Shown one piece after another: positions 20,669 to 30,709 of a stretch of 30,709 nucleotides of DNA. Origin of the DNA: Protostelium mycophagum (Eukaryota > Evosea > Variosea > Protosteliida > Protosteliaceae); the NCBI GenBank assembly GCA_002081555.1, contig MZNV01002323.1:1-30709 (forward strand). The letters run 5' to 3'. The notes under the pieces were generated by a model. The model searched no databases, had not been told where the DNA came from, and saw nothing but the letters and a program-made list of their open reading frames with translations. Position 1 is the stretch's first letter. Every line of letters begins with the position of its first letter. The translations under genes were made by a program, and so were the position numbers.

Positions 20669-23600
20669 ATGTTGTCTTTAAACCCAAACCTCAGAAGTTC
20701 TTTTGTTGTGCCTCCTACGGGAAACGCCATAAAGAGCACACAATGCCGTGTAGGTGTGTGTTGTATGGACTACAAAGGTTATTCAAAGCCTATGGAAGAG
20801 ATCTTGACCAGGTTGGATCATGAACTCGATAATGAGGTTCTGATCGATGCAGATTGAACGCTTTTCCTGAGATGGAAGTCATCATGTTTGGAGAAGACAC
20901 AATCCTGCATAAAGAGGTGACGTGTGATGACTTGGTTCCGAACTGATCACGAAAAGGTCGAAGAATGGCCTGCTTGTGACTGTTTGATCGCTTTTCACTC
21001 TCTTGGTTTTCCTTTGGAGAAGGCCATGCGCTACATACAATTGAACCCAACTGTCTACTGTCTAAACGAGCTTTCTTGGCAGACAACTCTTCTCGATAGA
21101 AGAGCCATATTGAGGTGAGCTCATTTATACAAAATCATTTTTGATCAAATCAGGATACTGCAGAGAAACTCCATTCCTTGTGTTAAGCACCTGATCATGT
21201 CACGTGATGGTTCTGAAGAGGAGCCAACATTCCTCGAAACGAAGGATTTTATAGAGGTGAGCTCATTTTATTTTCAATAACTACAGTCTTGACGATCTCC
21301 ACGCTCTTTATTGACTCTCTTCTGTATCATGATCATCTTTTTAATCCATGTTCTCACAAACAAAAGGTGAATGGAAAGAGGATGACCAAGCCCTTTGTAG
21401 AGAAGCCAGTCGACGCCGATGATCACAACATCACCATATACTTCCACTCTGCACAAGGAGGTGGTTCAGTCCGGTTGTTCAGAAAGATTTCGAACAAGAG
21501 CTCTGAGAGGTCAGAGGACAGCTGTGTCAGGAGGAACGGATCTTTCATCTACGAAGAGTTTATAGACACTGAAAATTCACACGTGAGAAGTAAATTCAAT
21601 TTTCCTGTGAAGAACAAAATTTCCAGAAAGAAATAAAGATAATTTTGATGAGATTCTGACACACCCAGGATATCAAAGTGTACACAATCGGCCCAGATTA
21701 CGCCCATTCAGAGGCCAGAAAGGCCCCTTTTGTGGACGGAATCGTCATACGTGGTTCAGATGGAAAAGAACTGCGTCAACAGATCAAGTTGTCACCTGAA
21801 GAGCAGACCATCGCTAGAAAAGTATCTAAGGCCTTCAAGCAGCCCATCTGCGGGTTCGATTTACTCAGAGATAAAGGAGGTGACTGCTATGTCTGCGACG
21901 TGAATGGGTGGTCTTTCGTCAAGGTGAGTTTGGATGTTTACAGCGTTGTAGTTTTCGGATTTTTTGGGGTTGTTTTTATCGTTTTTTTACAAGAAATTTT
22001 GTTTTAGACCAAAATAACAAAAATTTTGTGGTCACGCGTCGAGACGCGCTCCCTTACCGTGAATTTTCGTTAACGAGACCAGAATTCACCCAAGTACTAT
22101 GACGACTTCGCCGCAATCATGAGGAATATATTTTTACAAGCGAGGATCTCGCAGGGACTCCCCCAAATCAAGCCGGTCTCCGGAGTTAGAGTACTGCGTG
22201 GTGTCTCTGCAGTGTTTAGACACGCAGACAGGACACCCAAGCAGAAGGTCAAAGTCAACTTGAAGAATAGTGATATTTTGGACATGTTCAGTTCGTCTAC
22301 AAAGGAAATCAAGGTTTATTTTTATTTTCTGGAGTTTTTATTTGGAAATATTTTCGTTTTATTCTTCTGGCCTAAACCCTAAACACACATAATGATATAA
22401 AATCTGGAATTTCGAAGAAGTACGGTAACAACCGCAATGAAATACGGTAGTAACCGTAAAAAAATTCTGAATCCCACCACGATACAAAATTCAAGACAAT
22501 CACAACGAAAAATAAACATTCTACAGTTGAAGAATGACTCTGAAAGCGACATCGAGAAGATGAAGGTGCTCGTGGAAATATCCAAAGACATCGTCAGCAA
22601 GAAGAAGGAAGGTCTCATCGACCAATCCGATTCTGCAAAACTTTTATTGTTCAACACCGTGATACAGAGGAAATTCGGCGGCACAAAAGTAAGTGTTCCT
22701 ATAGTTTTTTAAATCTTTTTTAATATTTTTCTGTTTGTGAATAAATTTTCTGATTTTATTGAAGATGTGTTTTCCATTTTATTTTTGACAGTTAAAGGTA
22801 CAACTCAAACCCAAATATACTACTGATGAGAACGGAAAGAAGACAGTCACACAAGTCTTGCTCGTATGCAAATGGGGAGGTATTGTGTTTACATTATATA
22901 TCAATAATAAAGCGTTTTATCATCGTAATAGTGTTTACATGGTCATCTTTACAGAATGAAAACCTCTGCGTTTGTAACTTTTCAATTTAAACCACGAGAA
23001 AATTCCAAAAAATAAATATAATAAAAGAATAAAAGAATAATTATGATAGGAATATTGACACACGCTGGAACACAACAAGCGGAGCTCTTAGGAAGATACT
23101 TTGCAGAGAGAGTCTTTCCAAAAGAGAACGCACAAGAGTTTATTTCTTCGCTGGAGGTATGTCAAGATATCTTCACATACATTTACGATATCATATTCAT
23201 TCGCGGATACGAGTTTTATCTCGGCGAGAAAGTTCACAGCAAAATCTTCAATTCAGAGTTGAAATATATGTTTTAAAATTCAACCAAATATTTATTCCAA
23301 AAAAATCGAAAAAAATTTCTTGAATGAAATTTTATTATAAAATTAATAAAAAATAGGTATTTTCAAACACTGAAAGAAGAGTGAGGAGTACAGCCGAGGC
23401 CTTCGCGTCTGGTGTTCTCGGAACCACAACATTACCTCAGAATATCTTCCGCGAAGATAAATTATCCGTGAAATTATTGGGGGATATTGCTGCTGGTAAA
23501 AACCTCATGGAAGATACGAAGAAGACTATTTTCGAGGTATAATTTTCATGGAATTTTCATGCAAGAAATTTTAATTTCTTCAAAAAAAGTTGCAATTTTT

Positions 23601-24956
23601 TTCGAACAGAAAAAATTGCAAATAAAATTGCGGAATATATTTCCACCTTTTGTTTTCAGAATCATTTGGTGAATCTGTTTCTTGTAATAAATATTTCTGC
23701 AGGTGATGCACCTCGAAGATGCCAGTAAATTCAACCACCTCCCCGGTGTAGACGAGCTCATCAACCCCCTCCAGACCATGAAGGAGATCCACTCCCTCAT
23801 CAAGGAGCTCTACAACGAGTTACCGTCGCAAGCCACCCCTTGTGAAAACGAAACTGTCCCCATGATGCAGCAGAGATGGCACAGATTGACGACCACCTTT
23901 TGGCTCGCTAAGAAGCAACATTTTGACACCACCAAGATACCGGATATATTCGACTATATCAATTATGATATACTACACAACCACGCGTGGCTGGACCACA
24001 TCGACCTGTCTGCTCTATACGAGAAGGCGGTAGGTTCTTTGGAATCTTTGAAGGTTCTTTGGTGATGTTTGAACGCGGCAAAGCCGCAAGCAAAAATTCT
24101 TTCGAAAATTAACTTTAAAAAAACTTTCTTCTTTTTTCCAAAAGTTTTGATGTCAGGAAAACCACATTGCAAAAATAAATTTCTCACAAAAACATTCAAA
24201 AAAAAATTTTAAATTACCAGGAACTTCTCTCGAAATTCATCGTTCCCGCCGAATACGGCACCACCCCGGAAGAGAAATTCAAAATCGGATCACTCATCTG
24301 CGAAGACCTCATCAGCAAGTTCTACGACGATATGCAAGAGATGTCTAGAGGAGAAGGCATGAAGACTAGACTCTACTTTACGAGCGAGTCCCATCTACAT
24401 TCAATGAGAAACGTGTTGTTGCACTCTGGTTCCTCGAAATTTCACGAACTGATCGAGCCGGTCGAGTTGAGGTCTGGATTTTTTTTGGATTTTTTTGTTT
24501 TTCAAAAAGATTTTATTTTTTTAGAAAATTTCGGAAAAAAGTTTCGACAAAATTCATTTTGTGAAAAAAATATCACGAAGAATTTCACGATGAAATCTGA
24601 ATCATTTCAGCTATCTTTCCAATCTAGTGTTCAAGATTTACGAAAACCTGGGCACAGTCCCTGAGGAGGAGCGGTTCCAGATCGAAGTTTTATTCTGTAG
24701 CGGTTGCCATAACAACCCGTTTGGCGTCATGAATTCTGAGCACAGACAAGCTGTCAGGGCGATGGTATCCGTCAATGATGATTTGGGTGAGATTTTCACA
24801 TTTTAATTTGTTTTTTATTTTATATTTGAATTTGAGAGAAAATGTTAAATTCAAGTGAAATTTCAATGAAATTGACATGGGTTAGGACTCGAAGAATTGA
24901 AGGAGATCATTGGGAAGGTGGATGACGCCGTTTCTGTCCATAAGTCTGAAAAATAA
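20669..24956 (+). CDS. PPIP5K: PPIP5K/Vip1 inositol pyrophosphate kinase-phosphatase, 843 aa, 15 exons
   Basis: Makes 1-diphosphoinositol phosphates (1-InsP7, InsP8). Exons: 20669-20811, 20853-20916, 20957-21114, 21154-21256, 21367-21582, 21669-21923, 22083-22313, 22527-22688, 22792-22879, 23050-23156, 23357-23536, 23703-24029, 24221-24471, 24611-24786, 24886-24956; phases match. The ATP-grasp kinase domain (about 15-330) shows [57 protein letters not shown] and the metal-binding [11 protein letters not shown]. The histidine-phosphatase-like domain (about 350-830) shows [12 protein letters not shown] (~359), [34 protein letters not shown] and [12 protein letters not shown]. It ends right after the phosphatase domain, so it lacks the long tail of animal forms. 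The TAA stop is embedded in an AATAAA. Confidence 0.93.
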
Positions 24957-24957
24957 A
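24952..24957 (+). terminator. AATAAA overlapping the PPIP5K stop codon
   Basis: The last codons read GAA-AAA-TAA-ATC, so the hexamer AATAAA contains the stop codon. Further AATAAA copies at about 25102 and 25124 are alternative signals. Confidence 0.5.
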
Positions 24958-25158
24958 TCGGGAATATCACAGAGTACTTGTCACGAACGTTTAAGACGTT
25001 ACAACCACTTTGCAGAGGCATGATTATGTCACATATTGACATCCATGGATGATCAGCTCTTCGGTGTCCGCTGTGCATTGTCTTGGTAGATCACGCCACG
25101 AGCAATAAAACTCTGCGAATAAATGTTCAATTTATTTCCTTCGCAGCTTCGCATCAGG

Positions 25159-26646
25159 ATGTCTTCGATTGAATCACCAAATCACGCTCATGCAGACTCT
25201 AAGCTTCCCGAAACAACTGCGGATCGTCTTGCAGATGCCTCCAACAAAGCTGATGATGATGAAGACACCAAGAAGATCTCCAACGATATTGAAGAGACGC
25301 TGGACTCATCAAATCAGAAGAATAACCGTGACTCTCTGAACAAAGATGCCGAGAAGGACGAGCCTCAGAAGCCCGAAGAGCCTCAAACATCACATGGCGA
25401 AACTTCGAAGACATCTACAGAAGGAATAGCCGCAGTCCCCACCATACAGGAGAAGATCGAGGCAGCTAAGAATGAATGGAAGCAAGTTGAAGAAACTCAG
25501 ACCGGTACGTCATGATTCAAATGAGCGATCGTGATATTCTCCAGCACATCAGGAAGAGATGGGAATCAGCACAGATAAGATCAATGATTTACGATACCAA
25601 GCCGCATGGGAGTATTTCTATAAGCAGGATCTGACTGAGGAGAAGGTACGTGTCGTCGTCAGGAGATGATGAAGTTGCATTTGGAAATTTACTGATCCAC
25701 ACAGAAAAAAATCATCACGACAGACACAAAGAAGCAGGGTTTTTTCGGCAAGCTGATCAGCTCCTTTTTTGGCCCGAAATTGACACCAGAACAAATACAA
25801 GACAGAGACACCCTCTTTGCGATTGCTCAGGTATATCTCAAGTTGGTTTGGCTTGACATTGGCACTGACGAATGACAGATCCCCTTCAAAAACGAAGATG
25901 AGATGCACAACCTGATCCTGGCGAGAATTAGAAGGAAATTGACGGGTGATAATAGCGTACCAGCAAGATACGGAGCCCACTGGGAACAAATCGGTTTCCA
26001 AGGTAACGATCCCGCCACTGATTTGAGAGGTATGACTGTCATTGTACACCAAACCCAAGGATATCTAACTGAATGTTGTACAGGTGTCGGAATGCTTAGT
26101 TTGTTGCAAACACTCGACTTCATACAAGCTTTTCCAAAATTAACTAGCGAGACATTCTCTACATCGAGGGACTCCACACAGGTAAAATCAATAAGATTTA
26201 AGTTTGAATTCAAACAGTTTACTGTTGTAGGGATTCCCTTGGGCCGTCGTATCAATAAATATGACGCGGATATCATTGGAATGCTTGAGAGAAGGCTTAT
26301 TGAACGGTGTGTTGACGCAAGGAAAATCGGTTCCACAAGCGGCGAACCTGGTGCACCATGCCGCATTTTTTAATCTCTTCAGCTTATGGTGGGGTTTGCA
26401 GATTAACATAATTTTTACTCATACTCCAGGGTAAAAAATGAACATACCATCAGAGATTTTGGTCACGTGCTGAATACTGTAAGAGAAATTTTTTAGCCAC
26501 ACTGTGAATTACATTTAAGAATATTTTGACGAGGACAGGTTACGAAAAATGTGAAAAGAAATCCACAACAAGCAATCAGAGCTTTAGAAGATCACAAAGC
26601 GGGAGGTCAATCAGTTGAGCCTGAAGTCCAATTCTCGAAATTTTGA
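25159..26646 (+). CDS. ELMO domain-containing protein (ELMOD type), 378 aa, 8 exons
   Basis: Exons with consistent phases: 25159-25504, 25545-25645, 25705-25830, 25879-26029, 26084-26181, 26231-26388, 26430-26478, 26539-26646. Residues 1-115 are a low-complexity acidic/polar region (Asp, Glu, Ser, Lys; rich in DEDTKK and KPEEPQ). The ELMO domain spans about 185-360: HWEQIGFQGNDPATDLRG carries the invariant Arg (~241) used as the GAP finger in ELMOD1-3. Further on come VGMLSLLQTLDF, FPWAVVSINMTR and NEHTIRDFGHVL near the end. ELMOD proteins are GTPase-activating proteins for Arf/Arl small G proteins at membranes and the cytoskeleton. There is no PH domain, so this is ELMOD-like and not ELMO/CED-12. 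ATG 25159 was chosen as the downstream in-frame start; another in-frame ATG lies at 25123. Confidence 0.88.
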
Positions 26647-27353
26647 TGGAAATACAATGGGGTTATTTTTCGAGTTTGATGCTTTTTTTGTCAGATTCAA
26701 AAATACCGAAAAATATCTGGAGTTGGTGTAAATCTTCCTTTTATTCGGAGATAATTCTACATCCCCCTCTCCAGCAACGGCTAGAATAATTCAAAACTTG
26801 ATGCCGTCATGGGATTGGGACCGGCTTTTTCTCGGACATACTTTTATTTTTAGTCACAAAGCTGGAGATAAGTGTCGCATTGCTCTAAGGTGTCATAATC
26901 TATGATATCTTTGGGAAATGCAAGGAATTTAGATGAGATGTCGCCAGTTTTAAGGCAGGATTGCATCTGACTTCTTACCGTGTGGTTCGGTGTTTAACGT
27001 GTAAATTCACGGTAAATCTATTATATTTTGTAGTGCTGTTGTGGGGTTTGCCAATAATGATGTTGTTAATCGAGAATACCAATTCGCGGAAAACGACTCC
27101 TTTCTTCTGCAACAGTATGTTAATATTGTGTCGAATGTTGTAAATTATCGGTGAACATTTAAAAATATGACAAAGTGTAATGAGAACGAGAACTTTAACC
27201 GGTGCACATCAATGGTTGACTGTAGCTTTGCATTTATGTACATGGATGCTTGACAAACATTTCATTGGAACCCTGTAACTTTGCGTAAGAAGATCGTTTT
27301 ACAAGGCAAAATTGGGAAAATAATAAACAGATTTTTGGTTGATTGATCGAAGA
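26647..27353. other. Intergenic region, nothing recognised
   Basis: 707 bp lie between the ELMOD stop and the methyltransferase start on the same strand. Open frames are short, and there is no repeat, RNA gene or domain signature. An AATAAA at 27322-27327 lies close to the next start codon and is too far from the ELMOD stop to be its obvious signal. Confidence 0.45.
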
Positions 27354-28568
27354 ATGGCAGCAGAAGGTGATTTTCAACCATCCAAATTAGGAACACTTGA
27401 ACAGTGAGTTATGATTGAATGATCCTCCTCTGACCATCACCGCAGTTGGGACGAGGCCTACGAGAATGAACTGAAAAATTTCGATGATAATGGTGATGTT
27501 GGCGAGATTTGGTGTGTGTGAATAAGATCGCGAGAAGATGATTTATTATCATCAGGTTCGGTGATGATTGCCTTAAGAGAGTCGTTAATTTCGCGATCAA
27601 ACTGCCACTAGACACCTCTAGCCCCGTTTTGGATTTAGGTACAGGGAATGGAGTCACTCTTTTCAAACTGGTGAGAAGATTGGATGATCACTTTGATGAC
27701 CACCAACAGTACAAGAAGGGATACACTAATTTGATGGGCGTGGATTATTCAGCACCTTCAATTCAACTCGCCAAAAAGATCGCAGAAAGTAAAGAGATGA
27801 AAATTGAATTTCTCGTCGATGACATCTTCCAATCTCAATTAACACAGAAATTCAAGGTGCGATTGAATGGAAGTAGTGTCATTTTTTAATCTTTGTAGTT
27901 GATTCTTGACAAAGGAACGTTTGACGCTATATCACTTGGCGAGAGGAAAGAACAGAACCAGAAGGTCAGTGTGAACACCGTCTATATTATAATAAGAATA
28001 ACAGGCATACATTAAGACAGTACTTGATCTTTTGGAGGACGATGAGTCATTCTTTCTGATCACATCTTGTAACTACAACAGATCAGAGTTATTGACCCTC
28101 TTTGGAGAAGGTGAATATCTGTTTCTATTTATCAAGATTCGAATACTGCCCTCTATTGTGCCGTGGAGATCCGTTGAATGATAGGATTTTTTATTTCTGG
28201 TGTGCAGCCATTTTTTGTGCACCGTCCATGCATGTGATGTTGTGTATCACAGAACCAGAATCACATGTACACTGATGCAGAGCTACAGCACAAAAGAGTT
28301 GAAAATCTCTGCATCCTTCTCTGATCAGGGGTCATCACATCTTCATCATAAGAATAATTAAGAATATTAAAGAACTTTGATTTTTAAAAGTGGTCAAGTC
28401 TTCACCAAATGGGAAGAAAAAATGATTGTCTATAAATAGAACATAATAAGTGATATTGATGAGATGATAGATTTGTCTCTACATTCAGAGATTAAATACC
28501 CAGTATTTAAATTTGGAGGACAAGAAGGCAGCACAGTCACAAGTCTCTGCTTTACAAAAAAGAAATAA
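27354..28568 (+). CDS. EEF1AKMT2: eEF1A lysine methyltransferase 2-type (METTL10/Efm4), 222 aa, 6 exons
   Basis: Class I SAM-dependent methyltransferase; family members methylate a lysine of translation elongation factor eEF1A in the cytosol. Exons: 27354-27403, 27446-27511, 27556-27856, 27899-27964, 28005-28110, 28489-28568. Signatures in order: KLGTLEHWDEAYENELKNF at the N-terminus, motif I VLDLGTGNG (~63), GVDYSAPSIQLAKK, the acidic motif DDIF, LILDKGTFDAISL (~141; motif post-II), and FKFGGQEGSTVTSLCF at the C-terminus, matching the METTL10 ending FxFGGxxGxTVTS. Length is typical. The last intron (378 bp) is the longest in this gene. The TAA stop is embedded in AATAAA. The G-D-D/F-G-D-D region after GEIW is typical of the family. 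Confidence 0.92.
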
Positions 28569-28569
28569 A
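28564..28569 (+). terminator. AATAAA overlapping the methyltransferase stop codon
   Basis: The coding sequence ends AAG-AAA-TAA-AAG; the hexamer AATAAA spans 28564-28569 and contains the TAA at 28566-28568. Confidence 0.5.
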
Positions 28570-28805
28570 AGTCTCACACTCCTTGTCCCTGATAGAAGAG
28601 GACAGGGACACAGTCGGTATTTTCGAGATGATTGTGAACTTGAAAATAAAGAGGTTGCAAGTCGGTTTTGAAATATTTCTCAGGGAATCCTCTTTCAGGG
28701 GAATACAACTCTCCTCGGCGATGTGATCACATTTTCACAACGAAGTCCAACAGAGCCACACGACGGGTTTTCAACCTAACTTCACATCTCACCAATCATC
28801 CAACC

Positions 28806-29861
28806 ATGTCCAAACAGTTACAATTTCAACACGTCGATACAACCGGAAAAGACATCACAGAGGTCGGCGCGAGCTGGTTAGAAGAACGTATCGTCAAAGC
28901 CATCTCTGAAAGAGGATTCGCCATCGTTGGTTTGTCTGGAGGCTCTACTCCTGGTCCCATCTATGAGAAATTAGGTGACGTAATCACTTGAATCGCATCT
29001 CATGAGATTGATCAAGATTATTACTTCATATCTTTGTCTAAACTTCTCTAGGACAATCTACAAAGATCGATTTCTCCAAATTGTACGTCTTTTCTGTAGA
29101 TGAAAGGCAAATCGCAGACACAGAGAAGGATTCCAACACACATCTCGTCAGAAACACTCTCCTAAAGGCAGGCAAGATGACCGAGTCTAACTTTGTTCAT
29201 CCTGACACCAGCTTGCCTTTGGATCAGACCATCTCTGATTATGATGAGAAGGTGAAGAAGCTGTATGCCAAGGGCGTGCCTGATGTCATTTGTCTTGGTG
29301 AGTCTCTGTTTTAATACCAAAATGATCTCGTATTTTATCGAAAGAGGAACACTGTTTTGAATTGATCAACACTATGATCATGCAGCTCTGCTGCAGATTC
29401 ATGTGTTGATGAAAGTGTCTTTGGGCACTATCAATTGACACATCCCACATCTGTCTCTTCAGCTCTTATCATTGATCCATGGCAGGTCTCGGTCCAGACG
29501 GACACCTCGCCTCTTTGTTTCCTCCCGTCGACATAGCCGCAGTCTCTGGCAGCGACAAACTCGTCCTGCACACCACCACCGAGAGGTTCGCAGTCTTCGA
29601 CAGGATCACCATCAACATGACGGCCATCCGTAAAGGCAGAGAACATGTGAGCCCTTTCTTTTGATCTAATTTGTTTCCTTTGGCACGAAACGAATTTTTG
29701 AAATTTAAAACTGGTCTGATGGCGCCAAGGTCTTCTTCATGAAGGGAGCAGATAAGCTGAAAGTTTGGAATGAGATGATCTCTCAGCCCGGTCAACACAG
29801 CAGATGGCCAGCACAGACCGTCATAGAGGACGGTAACACCACTCTCATCGCCTCTGAGTGA
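28806..29861 (+). CDS. PGLS: 6-phosphogluconolactonase, 235 aa, 4 exons
   Basis: Hydrolyses 6-phosphoglucono-lactone to 6-phosphogluconate in the oxidative pentose phosphate pathway (cytosol). Exons: 28806-28974, 29052-29297, 29486-29646, 29730-29861; phases match. Family motifs: VGLSGGSTPGPIYEKL (~41, substrate phosphate region), FSVDERQI (~72, normally xxDERxVP), LGLGPDGHLASLFP (~138, normally GxGxDGHTASLFP with the catalytic-region His kept) and the C-terminal GADKLKVW helix (family GxxKAxxL). The start ACCATGT has a good context, and no targeting peptide is seen. Length is close to the usual 240-260 aa. Only 237 bp separate it from the preceding gene's stop. Confidence 0.94.
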
Positions 29862-29864
29862 TCC

Positions 29865-29870
29865 AATAAA
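29865..29870 (+). terminator. AATAAA 3 nt after the PGLS stop codon
   Basis: The coding sequence ends GAG-TGA, and AATAAA begins three bases after the stop (ATCC-AATAAA overlaps the final A of TGA), implying a very short 3' UTR. Confidence 0.65.
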
Positions 29871-30111
29871 ATATCTTTGTGCGACTGTTTCTGTTGTTGC
29901 GCTGCAGAAAAGGTTGGTTCTAAAGCATTTCCTGAATGTTTGTGGGTCTTCTGCGTTGTATAAATAAGTGATTTGGTGTGTGTTGTGTTGAGATTGATAT
30001 TTCGATGATTGATTATGTGAGAGATGGGCGGTTATTTGAGGTTTAAATTTTTGGCGGGAAATATGACTGTTCTGAAAAAAAGAATTTTTGTTTAAACAAA
30101 AAAAATTTCAG

Positions 30112-30469
30112 ATCACGCATCGATCAACCGACATGCAACAGGAAGAATGCGGAAGAGGTTGGAAGGGAAGATGATACGGGATAAAGTGGAGAGTGAGTTG
30201 ATTCATTGTTCTTTGCGGCTGGATTTAATACTGAGTGCTGAAGAGATACGGATGTAGAGTGTACTGATATGAGTAGAAGGTTTAAGCTCCAACTCTTCAC
30301 GGCCAACCAAATTTCAGCGATGAAAGCCAGTATGAGAGGACTGCATCTGTTTTTCGAGAAGTTCTATCTTCTCTTAAGACCCCAGATGCCCTTACAGCTA
30401 TGGACGGACCATTATGTCCGAGAATCAGGAGTTCTTATCTGCCTTCTTCGCCTCATTTTCTCTGGCTGA
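30112..30469 (+). CDS. Possible exons of an unrecognised gene
   Basis: Exon candidate 30112-30192 follows AAAAATTTCAG and ends before GTGAGTTG. Its frame reads INRHATGRMRKRLEGKMIRD, which is basic and looks coding. Candidate 30258-30469 follows GGATGTAG in matching phase and reads SRRFKLQLFTANQISAMKAS and onwards to a stop. No start codon, upstream exon or family match was found, and the gene could continue beyond the window or not exist. Confidence 0.2.
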
Positions 30470-30709
30470 GAATGGAGAATGAACTTTTGGGAATGAGCTG
30501 AATCTCACAGAATGAGTTGGATGAGATGAGGAGAGAAGATGGAGTGATGATTGAAACACCATGCCTTGATGGAGAGGCCACGAGACTTTGGATTGTGACC
30601 CTGAGATGATTTATATGTATGTTGAAATGATAATATATGTGATTACTTTGAGCGATAACCCTCAGCTGCTAGATTACAAGTCATCACCTATTCGTATCTT
30701 CTTTGATAA

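Larger units (their letters stand above)
29862..30709. other. Right edge, unresolved
   Basis: About 850 bp contain short open frames on both strands. Two plus-strand segments (30112-30192 and 30258-30469) have splice-like borders and compatible phases, but I recognise nothing in them. A TTTTTGGCGGGAA motif ends at 30060. No repeat or RNA gene was seen. Confidence 0.3.

Noticed and set aside
26188-26373. ELMOD ending at TAA 26371 in the frame beginning IPLGRRINKYD
   Set aside because: The other frame (GFPWAVVSINMTR) matches the ELMO domain and continues across two more introns to a better C-terminus.
1-30709. Bacterial or viral insertion, transposase or reverse transcriptase remnants
   Set aside because: No such domain, target-site duplication or long terminal repeat was seen, and gene structure is uniformly spliceosomal.

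Overview
This is a compact, intron-rich nuclear eukaryotic region. Introns follow GT-AG rules, many are only 40-60 nt, and AATAAA signals sit close to stop codons. By joining open frames across splice sites with matching phases I could build complete coding models for eight protein genes, plus one tRNA gene. The gene content (Furry, a GSAP/Pigeon homologue, an ELMO-domain protein, PPIP5K/Vip1 and a Grg1-like small protein) points to an opisthokont. GSAP and EGF-type modules suggest an animal or a unicellular relative of animals, whereas Grg1 (CCG-1) proteins are best known from fungi. I cannot name the species.

Layout, left to right. (1) 959-11505, minus strand: a 35-exon gene for a Furry/MOR2/Tao3 scaffold of about 2033 aa. 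An intact tRNA-Leu(UAA) gene lies inside its next-to-last intron, and palindromic tandem repeats fill another intron. (2) 11506-12228: the intergenic region holds a 46-nt hairpin, followed by a 71-aa Grg1/CCG-1-like gene on plus. (3) 12957-17946, minus: a 22-exon GSAP/Pigeon homologue of about 1005 aa. (4) 18264-20069, minus: a signal peptide-EGF-seven-helix membrane protein of 403 aa. (5) 20070-20668: a divergent promoter region with a perfect 13-bp inverted repeat and a 29-bp tandem duplication. (6) 20669-24956, plus: PPIP5K/Vip1 (843 aa). (7) 25159-26646, plus: ELMO-domain protein (378 aa). (8) 27354-28568, plus: EEF1AKMT2-type methyltransferase (222 aa). (9) 28806-29861, plus: 6-phosphogluconolactonase (235 aa). 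The two ends (1-958 and 29862-30709) hold only weak candidates.

The genes do not form a pathway and no operon-like arrangement is claimed. Their roles are: Furry (NDR/LATS kinase scaffold, cell shape), PPIP5K (inositol pyrophosphates), ELMOD (Arf/Arl GAP), EEF1AKMT2 (eEF1A lysine methylation), PGL (pentose phosphate pathway), GSAP (gamma-secretase/APP-linked in animals). All identifications come from reading the translations by eye and comparing them with remembered family motifs; no database search was run.
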